A stretch of 64,000 nucleotides of DNA. It comes from Actinernus sp. WN-2022. Lineage: Eukaryota; Cnidaria; Anthozoa; Actiniaria; Actinernidae. A program made the translations under genes and the position numbers. Shown here piece after piece: positions 57,901 through 64,000 of this stretch. How positions within the stretch are numbered: the first letter of the stretch is position 1; each line of letters opens with the position of its first letter. The DNA lies in NCBI GenBank assembly GCA_030867875.1, contig JAOWCC010000577.1:84053740-84117739 (forward strand), in the 5' to 3' direction. The notes below the pieces were generated by a model, which did no database searches, was not told the DNA's origin, and worked only from the letters and a program-made list of their open reading frames with translations.

Positions 57901-60076
57901 ATTCAATATAAATATCATACTAAAAAACCGTGTGTGTGTGGAAGGTCATGGTTTGTCTCATATTCATTGTTGGCCTTTGACTCCTTCAAGAATTATACTG
58001 CCTTTTAATTGTAAAATTTTAATACGAGTATTTTCATTTTTTTGGGATATCCTAACGGTTTAAGCTATTCAACAAACATTTACCTAAAGTTTATCAAAAT
58101 ATATCCATCTTTTGTGCCTTTTCTGGGGTCTTTATTTGTGGTCATTTTGTTGGCAACAACGCGCGAAATTAAGAATCGTTGCACGGTTTTGTTGAACGAA
58201 ACATGTGCAAAATAAAACGTCCAGCTCACTAAATACTCATTTCCATTTCTAGAGCCGCCAAAACCTACGATATGTGGAGTTTCCAAGTAATATTTGAAAG
58301 GACAATCAACGAAAATAGACACCGATATGCAAGTGTCAAATAATTTAATTCAGCGTAGTTTTGTCTTGAATAGCGTCAGATGCATGCTGGCTTCGAGATG
58401 AATTTCTAACACTGTAAAGTCAAAATGTTGTTGTGCACAAATTTATAAATAAAAAACATTTTGACTGACACTGAATTAATGCGTGTTTTACAGTAGTAGG
58501 TGTTTTTGTGTGTTTAAACTAAGTTAACTGCAATTAAAAACATTACACCAGATTCGATTAAACCCTTTTAATGTCCGTGAATCGTGCCATTGCGTTATAA
58601 TTTATTACATGTACACTAATGTTAAACACCACTCCCTGACAAAAAGTTAATAAACTGTTGAGTACATTCAGAAGTCTTACCTTAATATCGTAACTTCAAC
58701 ATGATTTGAAACAAACAGGCACAAGACTCTCCATAAAGTGTGAGAACATTATATTGTACTACCTCCAATAAAATTTTAATAGAGATCTCTACAACAGAGA
58801 TGGAAACACGAAAGTGAAGGGAGAATTTATCTGACGAAATACAGATTATAATAATTTATATAAATCAGGTCACACACCTTAAAACCAGTCTATCTTTGCC
58901 CTTTTCTGGTCCTGAAGCATTCCCCAATGACGCCTGACGGATCTATGCGCGATGTGCACAGGTAGCCTACGAGTAGTCGTTACCCACCAAAAAATCTGAT
59001 GTGCACAGGCTGCTCGGTGAAAGCAAGTGATAACGTCACACGAAAAACAATAATATAAGTCAAAACGCAATGCATGCTGAGATACTATGGAATCCTCCTC
59101 TATCTACAAGCCAACCACCAGGAGAGAACATTCAGAGTAAACAATTGATTATTCATGAATGCGAATATTCGATACTTGTCGTAGTTGACGCTTAAGTTGC
59201 ATAGTTACTCAGGGCATCGACATTATAAATTCAAAGGAGAAACTAGAATAATGTACCCACATTGTTAATTTTGGAATTAACAATGTTTCCCATTTTTATA
59301 CTTTTCGGGAATTAAACGGACAAACGGAACTAGCTAGTGGATAATTGTGACAGCAACCGCGTTGATTGGCTGCAAATTCCGTTAAAATCCGTGGAAGGCT
59401 AATCCACTGGTCGATATCTCATTGCTTTTGAAACTATTTAATTTGAATCGATTCTGCCTTTTGGGAATCATTTCGCACCGACCCGCACAATTGGTATGTG
59501 AATGGCTATTTTAATAATACATTTGACATCGCTCAAAAAGGCAATAAAATAGTTACTTATTGAGTGGGAGGGCGGGAAAGGAAAATGTTTGGCTCGAGGT
59601 CATGACGTACCGATCAAGCACACAAAATTACCGAGAGTGAAACAATACTGTTCGGTCCGACATAACTCAGTCAATAAGATTTTTTATCATATGACCACTT
59701 GGTTTGTTTCAATAATATCAAACAACCAGCAATAAATTGAGCAGGGACGGACGGCTTTTTCCGGCCTGCTGATGTGAACACGTACAACATCCATCACGTG
59801 ACTTTAGGGAAAACGCGCGCGGTGCCGTAGAAATCATATGATAATGATTATTATGCATAGGATGTATCACTTTTAGCATCAAAATTGTACACGTACATGT
59901 ACAAAAGTGTACACATAACAACTAGTCGCGTGGTTGAACTGATACTCAGAATTATTATTTCTGAATTAACGCTCATATTGTTTAGTATTTTGTAAACTGA
60001 TTATACAGAAAACGTACGAAGCTGAAGAAACGTATTAATCTGGTATTTGATTGAATGAGAAGTGAAGTTATCTTAC
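57901..60076. other. Receptor kinase intron sequence with no supported gene
   Basis: AT-rich, with short unrecognised frames only. A short hairpin, ATTGTTAAT-TTTGGA-ATTAACAAT, lies at about 59262. The sequence forms part of the 6.3-kb intron between the exons at 53736-53776 and 60077-60291. Confidence 0.6.
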
Positions 60077-60291
60077 ACGTCGCTGCTTGTAGAGAAGTCC
60101 ATGTTATATAGGGCCTCCGGTGCGGTCCATTTGATTGGTAATCTCTTGCCTCCACCGGTATGGTAAACGGCTTCCTGGTATACACGACGCATCATACCGA
60201 AGTCAGCTAACTTGGCAACGAAGCCTTTAGCAACAAGGACATTACGAGCTGCGAGATCTCGATGAATTAAACCTTTGCTGCTCAGAAACTC
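60077..60291 (-). CDS. Receptor tyrosine kinase, catalytic and activation-loop exon
   Basis: 215 bp encoding GLIHRDLAARNVLVAKGFVA, the DFG at 60204-60196, an activation loop with two Tyr (RRVYQEAVYHTGG) and LPIKWTAPEAL (APE at 60123-60115). HRDLAARN is the tyrosine-kinase form of the catalytic loop (HRD at 60264-60256). All catalytic residues are present. Acceptor TATTTTCCAG, donor GTAAGATAA; the exon starts in phase 0 and leaves GT for the next exon. Confidence 0.95.
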
Positions 60292-60437
60292 CTGGAAAAT
60301 ATATGGTAATTACATAAGAATTTTCGTGAGGCACCTCGATATGCATAAGCAAAACAAATTACATTCCTTTGTTCTCTGATATAAAACGCGGTGTATTGGG
60401 ATATATGTTTCCTGTAGATATCCACAAATCAACTCAC

Positions 60438-61070
60438 CATGCCTTTGGATATCTGCCAGCCAAATGACAACAGCTTGGTCATGTTCATCTCAGGTATTTC
60501 CTCTTCCTGCATGCGAGGCCTCTTAACAGTCCCGATCCTTCTCAGGGTCGAGTTAGCTGCAATCTGTGGATCGCTTTCCCCTTCTTCGTTATCTGCAGGT
60601 TGGGTATGAATGTTGGTTACTTCATGATCATTCTCAGAAGAAATGATCTCGATCGCATTGGAGGTTGTGTCTTCTCCAGGATCTTCATTGGTACCGTTTT
60701 CATGCAATTCGACGGATAGGACAACCATGACCGATTCCGTACCTTGGATAACTTGTGTATCTGAATGCTGGTTCTTACTGGATGCTTCGAGAACTGCTTC
60801 ATCCGTCGTACTAGTTCCTTCCTTTGAACCGATGTTATCAAGTGGATTTTCATATCCATGTGAAGCATGAACGTTGTCATCATGAATTTCAGCTGTATTC
60901 CCCGTGGGCACAGCTACATCATTAACACGTCCCGTCATAGTAACCATTTCAAGTGAGGACGAGCCTGGACCTGATTTCTGCAATATTTTAATATGTGGTA
61001 ACTTTTTGTTTTCTTCATTAAGGATTGTTATTACTACAGATGATGAGGAGGTTCCAGAAAGACTCCCCAC
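60438..61070 (-). CDS. Receptor tyrosine kinase, long kinase-insert exon
   Basis: 633 bp, 211 codons, fully open and in phase 0 at both ends. It begins VGSLSGTSSSSVVITILNEE and runs through about 185 residues rich in Ser, Thr, Asn, Asp and Glu, with NPLDNIGSKEGTSTTDEAV as an example. It ends with EMNMTKLLSFGWQISKGM, the start of kinase helix E. It therefore lies between the hinge/helix D and helix E, where PDGFR/VEGFR/FGFR-type kinases carry their insert. The length is well above the usual 15-100 residues. Function is unknown; probably disordered with phosphorylation sites. Acceptor TTTCCCAG, donor GTGAGTTG. Confidence 0.92.
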
Positions 61071-61450
61071 CTGGGAAATCTAAATTACTTAAAATAAACC
61101 AGTTAAGACAATTTTGATGTTGCAATAAGGTTTACACGCTTCTCAGCTGTAATTCCGCTTATCAGATTTAATAATAATTATTAATAATAATAATAATTTT
61201 AATAACAATAAGTTAATATTAATTATAATGGTAACTAAACATTAACGTATTGCACATCAATACATTGTGGTGCAATGTGATATAAATTGTTCAGTTGTCT
61301 CACCTCCATCTTCAGGGATCCGGTATTTGCATACTGAACATCTTTTCCCACTTCATTTCGCTTTATCGAAGTTGCTCTCTGCATTTGCTGTTTACCAATT
61401 AGTTAGAAATCAGTTTTATCATTACTACAACTCTGAATTCTCTGAATTTC

Positions 61451-61690
61451 TAACGAGCCCTGAAACAACCATGGGGGCTGATCAAAGCCAGGTCCCGGCT
61501 AATCCAAAGATCGAATTGGAATTTAACGTGTTGGTTTTTGCGGAGGGAGGAAAACCGGAGAACCTGGAGAAAAACCCTCGGGGCAAGGGTGAGATACCAA
61601 CAAACTCAACTCACATATGGCGCCGCGTCCGTGATTCGAACTTGGGTCACAGAGGTGAGAGGCGAAGCGCTTAACCACTGCGCCACTGCA
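61451..61690 (-). mobile_element. tRNA-derived SINE
   Basis: Read on the minus strand, the head has an A box, TGGCGCAGTGGTTAAGCG (61685-61668), and a B box, AGTTCGAATC (61642-61633). A tRNA-unrelated body follows with CCGAGGGTTTTTCTCCAGGT (complement of the plus sequence). The right end of the feature is the SINE's 5' end. A second, more decayed copy is at 18641-18890. It lies in a receptor kinase intron. Confidence 0.75.
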
Positions 61691-61989
61691 AGTAGATGTA
61701 TCACTTCCAGATAAATCAAATAAAGATTGAAAATACTATTACCCAACATGATATTGCGAGCAAATCTTAATATGTGTGTTGATGTTAACAACTGTGTTAA
61801 TTAAAATCTACATTAGAACTAAACTAGGAAAAGGGAACATGCTTTGATATCAGGCATAACGCCAGCCCTAATGTTACAATGTAACAGGTAGCAGAAGATG
61901 GTGATTAAATGCAAAACAACTAATATATGTAGCATGTTAACACAAAAGCAGTCTTCGTGTCTAAGGCTCTTTTTGAGTTAACGTATATA

Positions 61990-62010
61990 TATATATATAT
62001 AGAGAGAGAG
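61990..62010. repeat. (TA)n-(GA)n microsatellite
   Basis: About 8 TA repeats followed by about 5 GA repeats in a receptor kinase intron. Confidence 0.9.
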
Positions 62011-62215
62011 TTCACATTTTCGAAATATCAGCAATTAAGTGGGAACGAGATAGATCTTAGGATAGTGGATTTACATGCAACGTTAATAACTATGTTTTTC
62101 TACATTTTTCTATGACAAGTGAATTATTCGATCAGGAAAAGTGAAAACTGTACATATATGTTGGGAAAAGGGAAAAAACATGTATATAGCATATCAGTAA
62201 TATCGTTTCGTTTAC

Positions 62216-62400
62216 CAGTTTTCTTGCAGCATTCAAGAATTTCAGCAGATCTCCATACTCAGCATACTCGAGCACCAGGCTGTATGGCTCAGACTGCTTA
62301 CAGTAACCAACAAAGTTAACGATGTTGGGATGAGCACCGACGTTCCTCATGAAGATCATTTCTTTCACGAATTCGTCTCTTTGCATCTCACCTGCTCCTT
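62216..62400 (-). CDS. Receptor tyrosine kinase, helix C to hinge exon
   Basis: 185 bp encoding EFVKEMIFMRNVGAHPNIVN (helix C with its Glu), FVGYCKQSEPYSLVLEYAEY and GDLLKFLNAARKL. The LVLEYAEYGDLLKFL hinge and helix D are typical of receptor tyrosine kinases. Acceptor GAATTTTAG, donor GTAAACGA. It starts by completing Glu (G|AA) and ends in phase 0. Confidence 0.94.
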
Positions 62401-63083
62401 CTAAAATTCAACAGACAAATTACATCTGATCATAGGTGTACTTGATGTAATTTGTACAGTAATATCGCCATTTAAGTGTCAGTTATTATAATAGTCATAT
62501 TCTATGTTTCCTGGGTTTCATAGCGTTTGAAGAGTCTATTCTGTTAACGAGCAGCGAGGTTGATTTTGATTCTTTAATATCTTGAATATCAGCCCTTTAG
62601 TATAATTCCAATGGGAGGTCTTTACACTAGATAATGATGTCATCCTCGTCAACATAATATCGATGTACTTAGGGTATCATTGCCCAAAGTATGACACTCT
62701 TTTTCCAATGTAAAGATAAATAAAATAAAATGAATACAATTAAATTAAAACAAATCAAGTGATTAACTATCCCATCAGTGAAACAATGGTTATGAACGTG
62801 GATGTATACATGACATATGTTGCCATTCCGTAGCTTAATAGTCACAGACGTAAACAAAAAAGCGCAACACTGTACAGCCAAGACAATAACGATTCCGTTT
62901 GCAACCCTTCCAATTAATGATAACGCCCAAACGGTGCCGATTATTTAAAAAAATGATGTAGTAAATACGGGATTGCACTGTTTATTGGCATTGATAATGA
63001 AAATAAAACGATTTTACGACTTTGTTTTATTTCAATAATTATTTTGCATGTTAATAAATTAGGGCTGAGGTTCTATATATTAC

Positions 63084-63268
63084 CATGTAAAATTTTGACT
63101 GCCACTTCACGTCCAACCTTTCGACCAAATCGACGCTGTCTCGCTGGATTTTTAGCCTTCTGTATGTTGAAGAAGATGGCTTTGAAAACAATACCAAACG
63201 CTCCCTGCCCTATGTCATGTTCATACTCCAGACAGTCCTGAGGAATTTCACATTCGTCAATCGTCCTC
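63084..63268 (-). CDS. Receptor tyrosine kinase, nucleotide-binding loop exon
   Basis: 185 bp encoding the juxtamembrane end and the N-lobe start: IPQDCLEYEHDIGQGAFGIV (Gly-rich loop GQGAFG), an unusually basic stretch (KAKNPARQRRFGRKVG) between beta strands 2 and 3, and VAVKIL with the ATP-binding Lys at 63096-63094. Acceptor GTTCTACAG, donor GTAATATA; phases fit both neighbours. Confidence 0.94.
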
Positions 63269-63573
63269 CTGTAGAACACGCAAATTGTATTTTACATTAA
63301 TGTGATGGTTTCAAAGACTCATAATTCATTATAAAATGCTATATAGCAAACATGTTTGTCAATCAAGGTAGAAAAAAAGGAAAAAGTAGAAAAGGCAACT
63401 ATTCTTTGATTTGCTCTCAGCTAATGGGTCTGCATGAGGCTCCCGTTTCTATGATTATAACTTCACATTTCCCCTTTTCTACAATGTTAGCAACGGGAAC
63501 GATTCCTCGCGATGCTTTTTGAACTTATTAGTTAGATTACACACAAGAAAATATGCGTTCAATAAATACTCAC

Positions 63574-63685
63574 TTGTTTCTCTGATTTTTTCTTCTTTTC
63601 CAGATCAAGATTGGTATGATAATGAACAACAAGAGTAACGTAATTCCACCCGTTATTGTTCCACCAAGTATGGCTTCTTTGTTGT
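63574..63685 (-). CDS. Receptor tyrosine kinase, transmembrane exon
   Basis: 112 bp encoding DNKEAILGG, a hydrophobic segment of about 22 residues (TITGGITLLLLFIIIPILIW) and a basic stop-transfer KRRKNQRNK. The layout extracellular-membrane-basic-kinase gives a type I receptor. Acceptor ATTTCCAG, donor GTGAGTAT; the last two bases join the next exon's G to make Lys. Confidence 0.92.
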
Positions 63686-63937
63686 CTGGAAATCGAATAT
63701 GTTACAATATACTAGATGTTACCATACATGGATATTATGTTATACAGTCATTACAGTGTTTGGAAGTTTGTAAAACTAATGATGTGCTTGTTAGTGTAAT
63801 TATGGATTACATATATTTAAGTAATGTGTCCAAAATGAACATCTTACGAAAACAAAAACAGCTGCCTAGGTTACTGAGATCAGTGTTACTGATTGTGGGA
63901 ATGAATAGAGAAAACTAGAGAATTATCCATTACTTAC

Positions 63938-63973
63938 CGGGTTTGGTCGCCTTCTGTTGAAGCTCTACTGTAG
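63938..63973 (-). CDS. Receptor tyrosine kinase, short extracellular juxtamembrane exon
   Basis: 36 bp between acceptor ATTCACAG and donor GTAAGTAA, reading TVELQQKATKP in the frame required by the transmembrane exon. It has no motif of its own; the support is the paired canonical splice sites and the phase match. The rest of the ectodomain lies outside the window, so the ligand class cannot be inferred. Confidence 0.7.
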
Positions 63974-64000
63974 CTGTGAATAGTATAACATAGAATATAA

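Noticed and set aside
60643..60870. Plus-strand frame opposite the kinase-insert exon
   Set aside because: Shadow of the real minus-strand exon, which has matching splice sites and phase.

Overview
The window looks like nuclear DNA from an invertebrate animal, most likely an anthozoan cnidarian such as a coral or sea anemone. It is AT-rich and gene-poor. It holds one well-supported multi-exon receptor tyrosine kinase gene with GT/AG introns and compatible phases. The rest is dominated by transposon remnants (CR1/L2-like LINE, Crypton-like recombinase, Ty3/Gypsy 3' end, tRNA-derived SINE, many foldback MITEs) and large tandem arrays. The host assignment is inference from composition and family resemblance; no species-diagnostic gene is visible.

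Layout. 1-1.3 kb: an unidentified coding fragment whose 3' end is triplicated. 1.3-5.5 kb: unique-looking AT-rich DNA with one dispersed repeat. 5.55-7.79 kb: a 30-bp minisatellite with a 658-bp higher-order period. 10.3-12.8 kb: two inverted copies of a 10-bp minisatellite enclosing a small TIR element. 13.27-14.98 kb: a decayed transposon with about 300-bp terminal inverted repeats and an integrase-like remnant. 15-17 kb: a foldback element with a younger MITE nested in one arm, then a tandem duplication. 18.6-20.0 kb: a SINE, a near-perfect 99-bp-arm hairpin and a LINE 3' end.

20.0-44.76 kb is one large modular satellite. Its left part holds old, diverged units interrupted by a Mutator-like MITE (9-bp target duplication) and a nearly full-length LINE (26-bp target duplication, 1137-residue ORF with a 2A-like motif). 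Its right part holds nearly identical 1.88-kb higher-order units made of three modules, A, B and C, each opening with the same roughly 22-bp box. The array runs into a 100-N assembly gap, and the copies nearest the gap are rich in single-base indels.

44.86-50.2 kb holds foldback MITEs and dispersed repeats. 50.23-63.97 kb, minus strand, is the 3' part of a receptor tyrosine kinase gene: nine exons running from the extracellular juxtamembrane stretch through the transmembrane segment and a split kinase domain to the stop codon. Its introns contain an inverted three-copy tRNA-like cassette with a 13-bp target duplication, a hairpin MITE, a Crypton-like pseudogene, a RecQ-like helicase fragment, a Gypsy integrase tail with LTR, a second copy of the 15-kb foldback family and a SINE.

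The strongest candidates for something undescribed are the modular satellite, whose A module resembles a Helentron/HINE-type rolling-circle element; the 2A-like motif in the LINE; the inverted tRNA-like cassette; and the very large acidic kinase insert of the receptor.
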